DNA of 64,000 bases from Flavobacteriaceae bacterium. GTDB taxonomy: Bacteria > Bacteroidota > Bacteroidia > Flavobacteriales > Flavobacteriaceae. Shown here piece by piece: positions 49,339 through 59,032 of this stretch (its first letter is position 1; each line of letters begins with the position of its first letter). The stretch is from the NCBI GenBank assembly GCA_002707025.1, contig PALG01000031.1, forward strand, positions 1 through 64,000, read 5' to 3'. Under the pieces are notes generated by a model. The model had not been told where the DNA came from, made no database searches, and worked only from the letters and a program-made list of their open reading frames with translations. A program made the position numbers and the translations under genes.

Positions 49339-52293
49339 ATGAAAATGTATTACCCTGTTGTAGTTTTCTTACTCCTACTTGGATTTTCCGTAAGTGCTCA
49401 ACAAAATCAACAAGGGGCTTCTGTAATAGCTACAGCAGACTCCTACACCTATGTACCACCCTTAGCAAATAGAATGGGGGAATTAACCCCTTCCAAAGTG
49501 AAAGGAGAGGCGAAAGATAGCCGATCTTACCGATGGAAAAGAGGCGTCGTTCCAGGAAAAGGATTGCAAGAAGACGTCCTTTCAAAATATCCACACCCTT
49601 TAGAACAGAAAGTTCCCGGGAAAGCTCCCGATTTAGTCTTTACCACAGCTTTTTCAGGTTCTTCCCCTACCGATCCTTCCATAGCCATAGGACCCGACCA
49701 CATTTTTGCGGTTTTCAACACTGGGTTTGCAATTTATGATAAAGATGGTATGGAATTGGTCGGACAAACCAATCCGAATCCAGCAATATTTCCTTCCTCT
49801 GGATGTTGTGACCTTACGGTTTCTTATGACCCAGTAGCAACTTCAGCAAGTAATCCTAACCCCGGAAGATGGGTAGTTTCATTTTTAGGAGGAGGTGCAC
49901 AGATTGCTGTTTCTGATGGGCCCGACCCAGTGACTTCTGGATGGAATGTATACAACATCAATACCATTAACGATTACCAAAAACTTTCGGTTTGGAGCGA
50001 CGGGTATTACGTGACCGACCAATCCAGTGGAAACCGGGTTTATGCCATGGAGCGTCAAGCCATGCTAGACGGTGAGCCCGCAGGAAATGTCTCTATTCAA
50101 GGATTTCAGCTTCCTAATTTCAACAATCAAGGGTTTGCCAGTGTGCAAGTGCTGAATGTTTCTGACAACCAATATCCTGGACCCGGAAATGCCACAGTAG
50201 TATTCTTTCAAGATGATGCCTACCCGGGGCAAACAGATGATAGTATCAAGTTTTGGGATTTGGATGTAGATTTTGACACCCCAGGAAATTCCACTATTTC
50301 GGCGCCCCAGGAAGTGATTGTTTCCCCCTTCACCTCTATATTCGACGGTACTTCATTCGCTAATTTAACTCAGCCTAATGGAGGTGCCGACATTGATGCC
50401 CTGCAAGGAATCATCATGAATCAAGCACAATACAAAAAATTTCCAAATTACAACTCATGTATCTTCAACCATGTGATCGATGTAGACCCCTCTTCTGGAG
50501 AGCAAGCAGCGATTCGATGGTATGAATTTCGTCAAATCGATGATGGACAACCTTGGACCTTATTTCAAGAAGGAACCTTTGCCTCAGGTGATGGAACTCA
50601 TTATTGGCATGGAAGTATGATCATGGACAACCAAGGAAATATAGGTATGGGTTTCACAGCGATGTCCAATGCAGCAACAGGCAATGGAACTTCAGACTCC
50701 TTTGTATCTAGCTATTATACAGGACGCTTGTCTACAGACCCTATAGGGACCATGACCATCGCTCCACAACTTATTTTTCAAGGCTTGGCGAACATTCCAA
50801 ACTTGAGGTACGGAGATTATAGTAAAATTGATATTGATCCTACCGACTATCAAACCATGTGTTTTGTAAATGAAGTGATGCAACCGCAGCGTTCCAATGT
50901 TTGTGGATGTTTTAAAATTGCTCCCGATTTTGATAATGATGTAGGAATAGTAGATATTACCGCACCTGTGGATGGTGATTTGTCTTCCCCTCAGGATATC
51001 ACGGTAACCATTCGTAATTTTGGTATTTTGGATGCCACGAATATTCCCGTAAACTTTTCCATTGATGCTGGAACTCCAGTATCGGAAACCTTTACAGGTA
51101 CTATTTCTTCGGGTATGACTGCAAGTTATACGTTTACGGCCCAAGGAGACTTCTCAATTGAGGGACAAACCTACTCTATTACAGCCAGTACCGATTATGC
51201 CATTGATGAAAATAATGCCAATGACAGCTTTACCAAAGAGGTAACCCATGTCTTTGCTGCCGATATTGGCGCTACTGAAATTACCAGCCCCACCAGTGGT
51301 GAAGGCTTAGGACTTGAGGACATTACTATTACTATTGAAAATTTTGGTACTGCAGATCAAACTGGTTTTGATGTATTTTATAGCATTGACGGAGGTGCCC
51401 CTGTCGTAGAAAATATAGGAGGTGATGTGGTAACAGCTGGTGGAACCTTCAGTTATACGTTTACTACACCAGCCGACTTTTCTACGGAAGGACAATATGA
51501 AATTGTGGCAGGTACACAATTAACTGATGATAGTGTTACAGCCAATGACAATACCAGTTTAACCATTGAAAGTTTTTCTTGTAGTTCGTTGTTGAACGAT
51601 ACCAGTCAAACCGTAGGTCCCAATGCTGGAGATATTACGGTTTCTACCATTACTGTCACCGACGACCTTACCGTAAGTGATGTAAACGTGACACTAAATA
51701 TTGACCATACTTGGGTTTCAGATTTAGAAATTAAATTGGTGGGACCTGATAACACAGAAGTCATTTTAGTGTCTGGTGAAGGAGGAGATGGTGACGATTT
51801 TATAAATACCACTTTCGATGATGAAGCTGCAACGTCCATTGCTGGACAAAGTGCTCCCTTTACGGGTTCTTTTCAACCGCAGGAGAGCCTTTCGGCATTT
51901 GATGGACTTATGGCTGCGGGTGATTGGGATTTAGTAATTACCGATAATGCCAACCAAGATGGGGGACAATTAAATGATTGGACTCTAGAAATTTGTGGAG
52001 TCGAACTTTTAAGCAATCCCAATTTTGATTTCCCCGATGGAAGTGAACTTGTTGTAATAGACCAAGGCAATGACCAATTTAAATTGTCTTTACCGACCAC
52101 TTCAGTAACCAATACCTTATTACTTACGGTGGTGGATATGACAGGGAGAATTTTAACTACATTTCCTTTGGATAATGAGACCGGTCAAGGATATCAATAT
52201 GTTCTAGACATGTCTTATGTTTCTTCTGGAGTGTACATTGTTCGCTTAGGCGATGATCACTACGGAAGTGTAAAACGCATTATTGTAAAATAA
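49339..52293 (+). CDS. Large secreted protein with CARDB-like, P-domain and T9SS sorting regions
   Basis: A 984-residue exported protein. After a signal peptide (ending VSAQQN) comes a region of about 430 residues with aromatic and Asp/Gly turns (PTDPSIAIGPDHIFAVFNTG, QKLSVWSDGYYVTDQSSGN). Two CARDB-like beta domains follow (about 533-640 and 640-745), then a proprotein-convertase P domain (about 747-889: NIDHTWVSDLEIKLVGPDN, GDWDLVITDNANQDGGQLND) and a type IX sorting domain (about 895-984). No protease domain is recognisable, so the P domain probably stabilises or binds. It is most likely an adhesin or a surface hydrolase. Confidence 0.82.
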   Translation: MKMYYPVVVFLLLLGFSVSAQQNQQGASVIATADSYTYVPPLANRMGELTPSKVKGEAKDSRSYRWKRGVVPGKGLQEDVLSKYPHPLEQKVPGKAPDLVFTTAFSGSSPTDPSIAIGPDHIFAVFNTGFAIYDKDGMELVGQTNPNPAIFPSSGCCDLTVSYDPVATSASNPNPGRWVVSFLGGGAQIAVSDGPDPVTSGWNVYNINTINDYQKLSVWSDGYYVTDQSSGNRVYAMERQAMLDGEPAGNVSIQGFQLPNFNNQGFASVQVLNVSDNQYPGPGNATVVFFQDDAYPGQTDDSIKFWDLDVDFDTPGNSTISAPQEVIVSPFTSIFDGTSFANLTQPNGGADIDALQGIIMNQAQYKKFPNYNSCIFNHVIDVDPSSGEQAAIRWYEFRQIDDGQPWTLFQEGTFASGDGTHYWHGSMIMDNQGNIGMGFTAMSNAATGNGTSDSFVSSYYTGRLSTDPIGTMTIAPQLIFQGLANIPNLRYGDYSKIDIDPTDYQTMCFVNEVMQPQRSNVCGCFKIAPDFDNDVGIVDITAPVDGDLSSPQDITVTIRNFGILDATNIPVNFSIDAGTPVSETFTGTISSGMTASYTFTAQGDFSIEGQTYSITASTDYAIDENNANDSFTKEVTHVFAADIGATEITSPTSGEGLGLEDITITIENFGTADQTGFDVFYSIDGGAPVVENIGGDVVTAGGTFSYTFTTPADFSTEGQYEIVAGTQLTDDSVTANDNTSLTIESFSCSSLLNDTSQTVGPNAGDITVSTITVTDDLTVSDVNVTLNIDHTWVSDLEIKLVGPDNTEVILVSGEGGDGDDFINTTFDDEAATSIAGQSAPFTGSFQPQESLSAFDGLMAAGDWDLVITDNANQDGGQLNDWTLEICGVELLSNPNFDFPDGSELVVIDQGNDQFKLSLPTTSVTNTLLLTVVDMTGRILTTFPLDNETGQGYQYVLDMSYVSSGVYIVRLGDDHYGSVKRIIVK

Positions 52294-52314
52294 TTGATCA
52301 ACTATTCGAAATGA

Positions 52315-52340
52315 AAAAGCCCTCTTTTTGGAGGGCTTTT
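52315..52340. terminator. Terminator between the T9SS protein and the leftward gene
   Basis: AAAAGCCCTC-TTTTTG-GAGGGCTTTT, a 10-bp stem followed by T-rich sequence on the plus strand, lies in a 69-bp gap between convergent genes. Confidence 0.9.
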
Positions 52341-52362
52341 CTATTTTTTCATTTTGACACAG

Positions 52363-53565
52363 TTACAATAAGGAATATCCTATGGAAAATGTAATATTGG
52401 AATATTCGCCGTCCCTTTGATCCAAAATAATTCGCTTAAAGGAATGGGCCACTTCAAAGTAAAAATCCTGATAATTCACTCCGGCCGAAACAAAACCATT
52501 TCCGGTGGATAAGGTCTCATTAATTTTCTGACCGTTTACAAAATACGCTCCTTCTAAGGTAATGGGGGCTAAAAATCCTGCTGAAATAAACAAACGGGTT
52601 TCCTCTCCTAAAAACATAGAGTGCCTTCCGCCAATGGCAATATCAATAGCACTATAGTCAAATTGATAGCCTATTCTAGGAAGGATAGGGTCTTTAGATA
52701 GCTCAAACGAAACGCTATGATAGGTCAAGCTACTGAATAAAGACCATTTATTTTTTTTGAAATTAAATATATACTCCAATTCAAGACCCACAGCGATACC
52801 GCCTGTAGTATCAAAATCTTCTACTCCAAAAACAGGATTCTCAAGTACACTCATTGCGTGTAATCGATAGCCCGCTTTAAGCAATAAATTCAATCGATCA
52901 GGTTTTGAAAATGTTTCTTCGTCATCAACAGAGACAAAACTCCCATTACAAGCATTGAAAGCAGTTACAATTTCCATTAAATCCTTTTCAGAATAGCGAA
53001 GATCCTTAAACATATCTTCATCAAAATTATCACACTCCAAAGCATTATAAAGTTGCTGCCTAAACTGGTTGTTTTCCCCAATTTTAGAAGGAGTCGCTTG
53101 GTATTTCTTAAATACCAAAGGAAGTATTTCCCCAGAGGAAGTTTCCAAAAAGAATAGTTGTTTACTAGCTTCTGTATATCCATACAACGAGTACTCGCCA
53201 TCGATCAGTTTTCTAAGAAAAACCACTCCCTCTTCAAATATTGGTCTCCTTTCGGAAGAAAGGTTATTGATTTGAACAGGGGATTTTTCAATGGGAACCT
53301 GTTTTCTTATATAGCTTTTCCCTCCAAATACAGTAAATTCTTTTACTTCTGAAATAGTGGCTTCTTGTATGTTGCCATTCTCGGAAAGTTTGTAAGTAAA
53401 TGTAGTCGGGTTATTTAACCAATCTTCATTTTTAATGAAACAGCTTACCTTATCTTGATCATTATCGATAAAATATCCTGGCTCAAAATTGATTTGACCC
53501 AACACCAAAAAAGGCACTAATAAGGCACCTATTAGAAAACCATTAGAAATAACTTTCTTCAGCAT
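52363..53565 (-). CDS. Outer-membrane-like protein of unknown function
   Basis: A 400-residue exported protein. A signal peptide is followed by GYFIDNDQDKVSCFIKNEDW and an insert up to about residue 200. The second half has alternating aromatic strands (YIFNFKKNKWSLFSSLTYHS, GFVSAGVNYQDFYFEVAHSF) typical of a small beta-barrel with a C-terminal aromatic strand (ITFSIGYSLL). I recall unnamed Bacteroidota relatives with the same start. It is 3 bp downstream of trxB on the same strand. Confidence 0.7.
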   Translation of the reverse strand: MLKKVISNGFLIGALLVPFLVLGQINFEPGYFIDNDQDKVSCFIKNEDWLNNPTTFTYKLSENGNIQEATISEVKEFTVFGGKSYIRKQVPIEKSPVQINNLSSERRPIFEEGVVFLRKLIDGEYSLYGYTEASKQLFFLETSSGEILPLVFKKYQATPSKIGENNQFRQQLYNALECDNFDEDMFKDLRYSEKDLMEIVTAFNACNGSFVSVDDEETFSKPDRLNLLLKAGYRLHAMSVLENPVFGVEDFDTTGGIAVGLELEYIFNFKKNKWSLFSSLTYHSVSFELSKDPILPRIGYQFDYSAIDIAIGGRHSMFLGEETRLFISAGFLAPITLEGAYFVNGQKINETLSTGNGFVSAGVNYQDFYFEVAHSFKRIILDQRDGEYSNITFSIGYSLL

Positions 53566-53568
53566 TAT

Positions 53569-54540
53569 TTATTCTGCACTTACAGTTTCTTCACTTTCCA
53601 CGGAAGCCAAATAACGTTCGGCATCCAATGCTGCCATACATCCGGTGCCAGCTGCTGTTACAGCTTGTCGGTATTCCTTGTCCTGAACATCTCCGCTAGC
53701 AAAAACACCTGGTTTATTGGTCTTCGTACTTTTCCCTTTCGTAATTACATAACCCGTACCATCCATGTCCAATTGACCTTTAAAAATCTCGGTATTAGGT
53801 TTGTGACCGATTGCTATAAATAGTCCCGTAATTTCAATTTCCGTTTTCTCTCCGGTTTGGTTATTGACCATTCGCAATCCTTCCACTACTTGCTCTCCCA
53901 ACACCTCATCGACTTCCGTATGGTACAAAACCTCAAGATTCTTCGTAGAATTGACACGGTGTTGCATGGCTTTAGAAGCACGCATTTCGTCTTTACGAAC
54001 CAACATGGTTACTTTATTACAAATATTGGCCAAATAAGTCGCTTCTTCCGCAGCGGTATCCCCACCCCCTACAATGGCAACATCCTGACCTTTATAGAAA
54101 AACCCATCACACACAGCACAGGCAGAAACCCCTCCCCCTCGTAGACGTTGTTCACTGGGCAGCCCTAAATATTTTGCAGTAGCCCCAGTAGAGATGATGA
54201 CGGTTTCGGCTTCAATTTGTTTGGAATTATCAACGGTTACTTTATGGATGCCTCCTACTTGATCACTAAAATCCACTGCGGTGACCATTCCAATTCGTAC
54301 TTCCGTGCCAAAACGTTCGGCTTGCTGTTGTAACTGCACCATCATGGTAGGGCCATCGATCCCTTCTGGATACCCAGGAAAATTATCTACTTCGGTAGTG
54401 GTTGTTAATTGCCCCCCAGGTTCCATACCCGTATAAAGTACCGGTTTTAAGTCGGCCCTAGAGGCATAAATAGCAGCTGTATATCCTGCAGGACCCGAGC
54501 CGATAATCAAACATTTTATTCTTTCAACAGATTCAGACAT
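53569..54540 (-). CDS. trxB: Thioredoxin reductase
   Basis: TrxB uses NADPH and FAD to reduce thioredoxin. The 323 residues contain the FAD loop IIGSGPAGYTAAIYAS, the redox-active pair CAVC in GVSACAVCDGFF near residue 140, the NADPH loop VAIVGGGDTAAEEATYLA and the second FAD contact GVFASGDVQDKEYRQ. The length is normal for low-molecular-weight TrxR with a short tail. It shares a leftward transcript with the outer-membrane-like gene. Confidence 0.96.
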   Translation of the reverse strand: MSESVERIKCLIIGSGPAGYTAAIYASRADLKPVLYTGMEPGGQLTTTTEVDNFPGYPEGIDGPTMMVQLQQQAERFGTEVRIGMVTAVDFSDQVGGIHKVTVDNSKQIEAETVIISTGATAKYLGLPSEQRLRGGGVSACAVCDGFFYKGQDVAIVGGGDTAAEEATYLANICNKVTMLVRKDEMRASKAMQHRVNSTKNLEVLYHTEVDEVLGEQVVEGLRMVNNQTGEKTEIEITGLFIAIGHKPNTEIFKGQLDMDGTGYVITKGKSTKTNKPGVFASGDVQDKEYRQAVTAAGTGCMAALDAERYLASVESEETVSAE

Positions 54541-54678
54541 AATTAAAAAGCTTCAAAATTTAATAGGGTATAAAAGTAGCAAGTTTACCGCAAAACTTAC
54601 AGGAAAAGTTATTAAGAATTGTTATTAACCCATTTTGCTTTGCTATGCCTTTTCAAAAAAACAGAAGTCTCCCTAAAC

Positions 54679-54722
54679 ATGACCAATGTCATTTTTAATA
54701 CAAAGCACAGCTTTTACATTTA
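54679..54722 (+). promoter_or_regulatory. Crp/Fnr-like site and -7 element before hemN
   Basis: ATGAC-CAAT-GTCAT (54679-54692) is a perfect palindrome of the Crp/Fnr form. TACATTTA (54715-54722) is the -7 element. The box centre is 33 bp upstream of the -7 centre, about -41 from the expected start site, as for class II activation. The same layout occurs before the cco operon. Confidence 0.65.
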
Positions 54723-54744
54723 CACCATTCAAATTCAACTAAAA

Positions 54745-56106
54745 ATGAACCCATCTCTAATAGGGAAATATAACGTAGCAGGACCTAGATACACTAGTTA
54801 TCCCACCGTGCCTTATTGGGACGACACTACTTTTTCCTTGAAGTCTTGGAAAGAAAGCCTTTTAAAAAGTTTTCAGCAAAGCAAGGAAGAAGGGATAAGC
54901 CTTTACATACACCTCCCCTTTTGCGAAAGTATGTGCACCTTTTGTGGATGTACCAAACGCATTACCAAAAATCATGAGGTAGAAATTCCTTATTTGAAAT
55001 CCATTATTAAGGAATTTCAGTTATACCTCGATTTATTTGGTGAAAAACCGTTGGTGAAGGAAATCCATATAGGCGGAGGAACGCCTACCTTTTTTGCTTC
55101 GGAAAATTTGAAGCTGCTTATGGAAGGACTTTTCAGACGAATGAAAATGCACCCCGAAATTGCGATGAGTTTTGAAGGGCACCCCAATAATACCACTCGA
55201 GAGCACCTTGCGGCCTTTTACGACCTAGGTTTCAAAAGAGTAAGTTATGGGGTTCAGGATTATAATGAAACCGTGCAGAAAGCCATTCACCGAATCCAAC
55301 CTTTTGAAAATGTTAAAAAGGTGACGCAAACCGCACGAACCTTGGGGTACGATTCGATAGGGCACGATATCATTTTTGGATTGCCTTTTCAGAAACAGGA
55401 ACACATCCAGTACACCATCGAAAAAACCATTGACTTAAAACCGGAACGTATTGCTTTTTATAGCTACGCCCATGTTCCTTGGATGAAAGGCAATGGACAA
55501 CGTGGGTATCAAGAAGCCGATCTTCCTTCCGCAGAAGAGAAAAGAGCGCAATACCAACTAGGAAAGAAACTACTCGAGGAAGCAGGCTATACCGAAATAG
55601 GCATGGACCATTTTGCACTTCCTTCTGACAGTTTATATAAAGCACAGCAAAACAAAACCATACATCGAAACTTTATGGGCTACAATGCTTCCAAAACCCA
55701 AATTATGATTGGATTGGGCGTGTCGGCCATTAGTGATAGTTGGTACAGTTTTGCGCAAAATGTAAAAGGGGTAGAAGAATACACCCACCTTTTGCAAAAT
55801 AATATTATCCCGGTGTTTAGGGGGCATATTTTAAACGAAGAGGATTTGACGATACGCACACATATCCTCAATCTCATGTGCCAATTAAACACCTCTTGGA
55901 AACACCAAGACCTGTATTTTGATGAACTGCCCGATGTATTAATTCAACTGGCAGAATTGGAAAACGACGGTTTGTTGGTGATTGAAAAAGATTCCATTCA
56001 GGTCACTGAAAAAGGACGCCCTTTTGTGAGGAACATTTGTATGGCATTCGATCTTCGATTGCAACGCAAAAAACCCGAAAGGCAACTTTTCTCAATGACT
56101 GTGTAA
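54745..56106 (+). CDS. hemN: Oxygen-independent coproporphyrinogen III dehydrogenase
   Basis: HemN is a radical-SAM enzyme that makes protoporphyrinogen IX when oxygen is scarce. The 453-residue form starts MNPSLIGKYNVAGPRYTSYP, the usual beginning; the frame extends 42 residues further upstream across the promoter and is not used. The [4Fe-4S] motif C-x3-C-x2-C is visible in PFCESMCTFCGCTKR, and EIHIGGGTPTFF follows. The C-terminal HemN domain is complete. Close proximity to the cbb3 oxidase genes and the shared Fnr-like box suggest a microaerobic heme-supply role. Confidence 0.96.
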   Translation: MNPSLIGKYNVAGPRYTSYPTVPYWDDTTFSLKSWKESLLKSFQQSKEEGISLYIHLPFCESMCTFCGCTKRITKNHEVEIPYLKSIIKEFQLYLDLFGEKPLVKEIHIGGGTPTFFASENLKLLMEGLFRRMKMHPEIAMSFEGHPNNTTREHLAAFYDLGFKRVSYGVQDYNETVQKAIHRIQPFENVKKVTQTARTLGYDSIGHDIIFGLPFQKQEHIQYTIEKTIDLKPERIAFYSYAHVPWMKGNGQRGYQEADLPSAEEKRAQYQLGKKLLEEAGYTEIGMDHFALPSDSLYKAQQNKTIHRNFMGYNASKTQIMIGLGVSAISDSWYSFAQNVKGVEEYTHLLQNNIIPVFRGHILNEEDLTIRTHILNLMCQLNTSWKHQDLYFDELPDVLIQLAELENDGLLVIEKDSIQVTEKGRPFVRNICMAFDLRLQRKKPERQLFSMTV

Positions 56107-56127
56107 CGATGGTTTTTTAGTTGAAGA

Positions 56128-56166
56128 AAAAGCGGGCTATTCACTATACTTCGAATGCCCGCTTTT
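56128..56166. terminator. Terminator after hemN
   Basis: AAAAGCGGGC and GCCCGCTTTT form a 10-bp stem with a 19-nt loop followed by T on the plus strand. It also ends the convergent cco-side transcript. Confidence 0.85.
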
Positions 56167-56199
56167 TTATTGGAAACACAAATAAACAATTAACCAATC

Positions 56200-56346
56200 T
56201 TATAATTCGTTTTGATCTTCTTTTTTGCTTCCGCTGCTCATAAAATAAATGAGCACTCCAATTAAAATAACACATACTAAGGCAAATACACCGATCATGA
56301 TGACCCCATTGCCCCAATCTACTAAAGGAATTTTATTCACTATCAT
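56200..56346 (-). CDS. 48-residue single-helix membrane protein at the end of the cco cluster
   Basis: The frame starts MIVNKIPLVDWGNGVIMIGV, continues with one membrane helix and ends MSSGSKKEDQNEL. It lies 10 bp downstream of the SafE-like gene on the same strand, just before the hemN terminator. It is too short for usual gene callers. Its position suggests an accessory subunit of the cbb3 oxidase or of its assembly, which is inference. The family is not known to me. Confidence 0.6.
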   Translation of the reverse strand: MIVNKIPLVDWGNGVIMIGVFALVCVILIGVLIYFMSSGSKKEDQNEL

Positions 56347-56356
56347 ATTTTTTGGT

Positions 56357-57097
56357 TTATGGTTCTACACTATTTGAAGTTTCCTCTAGGGAAACTGAAT
56401 GACAATTATAATTGGCTTCCACTTGGTTATGGATGGGTTTTGGGGACACATAAGGAATACCTAGTCCTAAGCCCCGAATAATGAAAAAACACCCAACAAT
56501 TATAACAAAAACCGGAATGGCCTTTCGTATTTTTTGACGGGTATTCCCCTTCAGAAAATTTCCCAAATAAATAGCCGTAGTCATTAACGGGATGGTTCCC
56601 AGGCCAAAGGCTAACATATACACACTTCCTTCCCAAAGTCCGCCAGAAGCAATTGCTCCAAAGATCGCCATGTAAACCAATCCGCAGGGCAAAAACCCAT
56701 TAAGAAACCCAATGGTAAAAAAAGTATCGGGACTCCGCTTTTTGAGTTGTTGTCCTAGGGCCGATTTCACTTTCCCTATCATTTTATAAATAGGTTGGGT
56801 AACGGAGTATTTTCCCAATAAATGCTGCGGAAGTACCACAATCAATATCATAAGTATCCCAATGGCTATGGAAAGCTGCTGCTGAATTCCAAATAAGTAT
56901 AGGCTTTTACCCAATAAGCCAAACAAGAGCCCTAAAAACGCATAAGTAAATAAGCGCCCCAGATGATACAGGAACAACTGCGAATACTTTCGGAAGCTGT
57001 TTTTTCGATCTAACGGCAATAAAAAGGCAATAGGGCCACACATTCCCACGCAGTGGAAACTACCCAAAAGTCCTAATAAAAGTGCCGTGATAAACAT
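56357..57097 (-). CDS. SafE/TauE-type membrane protein of cbb3 oxidase assembly (DsbD-like)
   Basis: A 246-residue protein with six or seven helices. Start ATG 57097 gives MFITALLLGLLGSFHCVGMC with the Cys/His motif HCVGMCGP in the first helix and its counterpart NGFLPCGLVYMAIFGA, the paired motifs typical of this DsbD/CcdA-related family. In many bacteria it is encoded beside CcoI and CcoH and is thought to move copper or reductant for oxidase assembly. Gap to ccoH is 1 bp. Confidence 0.87.
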   Translation of the reverse strand: MFITALLLGLLGSFHCVGMCGPIAFLLPLDRKNSFRKYSQLFLYHLGRLFTYAFLGLLFGLLGKSLYLFGIQQQLSIAIGILMILIVVLPQHLLGKYSVTQPIYKMIGKVKSALGQQLKKRSPDTFFTIGFLNGFLPCGLVYMAIFGAIASGGLWEGSVYMLAFGLGTIPLMTTAIYLGNFLKGNTRQKIRKAIPVFVIIVGCFFIIRGLGLGIPYVSPKPIHNQVEANYNCHSVSLEETSNSVEP

Positions 57098-57098
57098 T

Positions 57099-57545
57099 TT
57101 AGTATACGATTGCTTCTTTAAACATATAATATTCACCATCCATATTCCAGTCGATGGTCACCTTCCAATGCCCTCCCACCAATAGATCCTTTGGCACCAA
57201 CATCTTGCCCCCCTCTATCTTTAAGGGTAATTGAAAATCCAATTTCTCATTGGAAGGTCGGTACATTTGCAAACTACCTTCAATGGATTTTTGGTTTATT
57301 TCCTTCGGAAAGGAAAACCAGATCCCTTCAGGCGTTTTCTCAAAAGTGATTTTTGAAGAAAGTGCATTGGCATTTTTTTCAGCATCAATTTCCTGCTGAT
57401 AGGCCAAATCCTTGGCATAGTAGGCTTCCGTTACCAAATCGTGATCATAATTTTTATCGGTCATCATGGTAATGACCATGTACATAATGAACCCTATAAA
57501 GAGTGTCATTCCTATGACTATTCCAGTACCCCAGTTAATTTTCAT
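57099..57545 (-). CDS. ccoH: FixH/CcoH-family cbb3 oxidase assembly protein
   Basis: A 148-residue protein with one N-terminal membrane helix (GTGIVIGMTLFIGFIMYMVI) and a beta-rich extracytoplasmic domain ending GGHWKVTIDWNMDGEYYMFK. It matches FixH/CcoH, which helps assemble cytochrome cbb3 oxidase and interacts with CcoI. It is 7 bp downstream of ccoG on the same strand. Confidence 0.88.
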   Translation of the reverse strand: MKINWGTGIVIGMTLFIGFIMYMVITMMTDKNYDHDLVTEAYYAKDLAYQQEIDAEKNANALSSKITFEKTPEGIWFSFPKEINQKSIEGSLQMYRPSNEKLDFQLPLKIEGGKMLVPKDLLVGGHWKVTIDWNMDGEYYMFKEAIVY

Positions 57546-57552
57546 ATCAGTA

Positions 57553-58980
57553 TTATTTATAGCTTCTTGGTCCCAAGAAAGCGGTTTTTGTAGTTTCTAT
57601 TAATTCATCGCCACTGTAGACGCCAATCTTTACTTTGTCCTTGTCTCCCGTTAAGGCACTTGCATCAATTTCAATGAACAAGGTTCCTTCAGAAATTCCT
57701 TGTTTCGGAACAACAAACCGTTCATTTCGAACCAATTTCACCGTCCCGTTGTGGGACATCACTTCAAAGTGAACATCTGGGATGTCTTCCGTAGTTTTAT
57801 TCACCAATTTATAGGTGTATACATTACTAATAATGTTATTGTCTTTGTGTTCGTAGAGCTGACCAGGAAGTCGCAATACCCTAGCTTCTACATCATTTCT
57901 CAAGAACAGCATTCCCGTCAACACCCCTAACAAAATGATCAATACAGCAGAATACCCTTTTAATCGTGGGGTGAATTTAAATTTGGCCTTCTTCTCGATA
58001 TTATCCTCACTGGCATAGCGAATCAACCCTTTGGGTAAGTTTACCGACTCCATGATGCTATCGCAAGCATCGATACAAGCGGTACAGTTTACACATTCCA
58101 GCTGTGTTCCGTTTCTAATGTCGATTCCGGTTGGGCAAACATGTACGCATTGAAAACAGTCGATACAATCCCCTTTCCCAGTAGCCGCCCGATCTTCTTT
58201 TTTATTGAATTTGGCACGCCCTTTTTCCTTTTCCCCACGCTTGTGATCGTAGGCCACAATAATGGATTTATTGTCTAGAAGCACTCCTTGCAACCTTCCG
58301 TAGGGGCATGCAATGACGCATACTTGCTCACGGAACCAAGCAAAGATGAAGTAAAAGACAGCGGTAAAAATAAGCAAGGAAATAAAAGTACTTAGGTTTT
58401 CCAGCGGACCTTCGGTGATGTACTCCAACAATTTATCACTTCCAATAAGATAGGCCAAAAAGACATTGGCAATTAAAAAGGAGATGATAAAAAAGACGAA
58501 CCATTTTAAAGCTTTTTTCCGAATTTTTTCAGCATTCCAGGGCTGTTTCGCCAAACGGATTTGTTTTCCACGATCGCCTTCAATCCAATATTCAATCCTT
58601 CGGAAGACCATTTCCATAAAAATCGTTTGCGGGCAAATCCATCCGCAGAAAATACGTCCAAAGGCTACGGTAAAAAAGATGACAAACACCACCCCGATAA
58701 TCATCATGATCACTACCAAGTGGAAATCTTGGGGCCAAAAAGGAAATCCGAAGAAATTAAACCGTCGTTCCAGGACATTCAGTAACATAAACTGATTGCC
58801 ATTAATCTTGATAAAAGGCGATACAAATAATATCGCTAACAAGACATAACTAACCAGCTTGCGGTATTTATAGAATTTCCCTGAAGGTTTTTTAGGAAAA
58901 ATCCAAGATCGCTTTCCTTCCTCATTAATGGTAGCGATACTGTCACGGAAAATTTCATCTTCTGGTGTTTCCAAAGCCAT
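57553..58980 (-). CDS. ccoG: Cytochrome c oxidase accessory protein CcoG
   Basis: A 475-residue membrane ferredoxin-type protein. Five or so helices include FGRIFCGWICPQTIFMEMVF. A ferredoxin domain around residues 255-300 has two 4Fe-4S motifs, CIDCFQCVHVCPTG and CVNCTACIDAC. A periplasmic Ig-like domain closes the protein (about 365-475). CcoG (RdxA/FixG) reduces copper for cbb3 oxidase assembly. It precedes ccoH by 7 bp and follows ccoP by 52 bp. Confidence 0.95.
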   Translation of the reverse strand: MALETPEDEIFRDSIATINEEGKRSWIFPKKPSGKFYKYRKLVSYVLLAILFVSPFIKINGNQFMLLNVLERRFNFFGFPFWPQDFHLVVIMMIIGVVFVIFFTVAFGRIFCGWICPQTIFMEMVFRRIEYWIEGDRGKQIRLAKQPWNAEKIRKKALKWFVFFIISFLIANVFLAYLIGSDKLLEYITEGPLENLSTFISLLIFTAVFYFIFAWFREQVCVIACPYGRLQGVLLDNKSIIVAYDHKRGEKEKGRAKFNKKEDRAATGKGDCIDCFQCVHVCPTGIDIRNGTQLECVNCTACIDACDSIMESVNLPKGLIRYASEDNIEKKAKFKFTPRLKGYSAVLIILLGVLTGMLFLRNDVEARVLRLPGQLYEHKDNNIISNVYTYKLVNKTTEDIPDVHFEVMSHNGTVKLVRNERFVVPKQGISEGTLFIEIDASALTGDKDKVKIGVYSGDELIETTKTAFLGPRSYK

Positions 58981-59000
58981 TATTTTTTAGAGAGACAAAA

Positions 59001-59018
59001 CCCCCTTTAAAAAGGGGG
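59001..59018 (-). other. Hairpin between ccoP and ccoG
   Basis: CCCCCTT and AAGGGGG form a 7-bp GC-rich stem with a TAAA loop in the 52-bp gap. On the minus strand it is followed by GTTTTG rather than a long T-run. It may lower expression of ccoG relative to the oxidase subunits or stabilise the upstream message. Confidence 0.45.
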
Positions 59019-59032
59019 CTGTTAATTTATTT

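Noticed and set aside
50692-51144. 150-residue leftward frame inside the T9SS protein gene
   Set aside because: It is antisense to the conserved CARDB-like region, rich in Arg/Thr/Ile from the complementary strand, with no family features.
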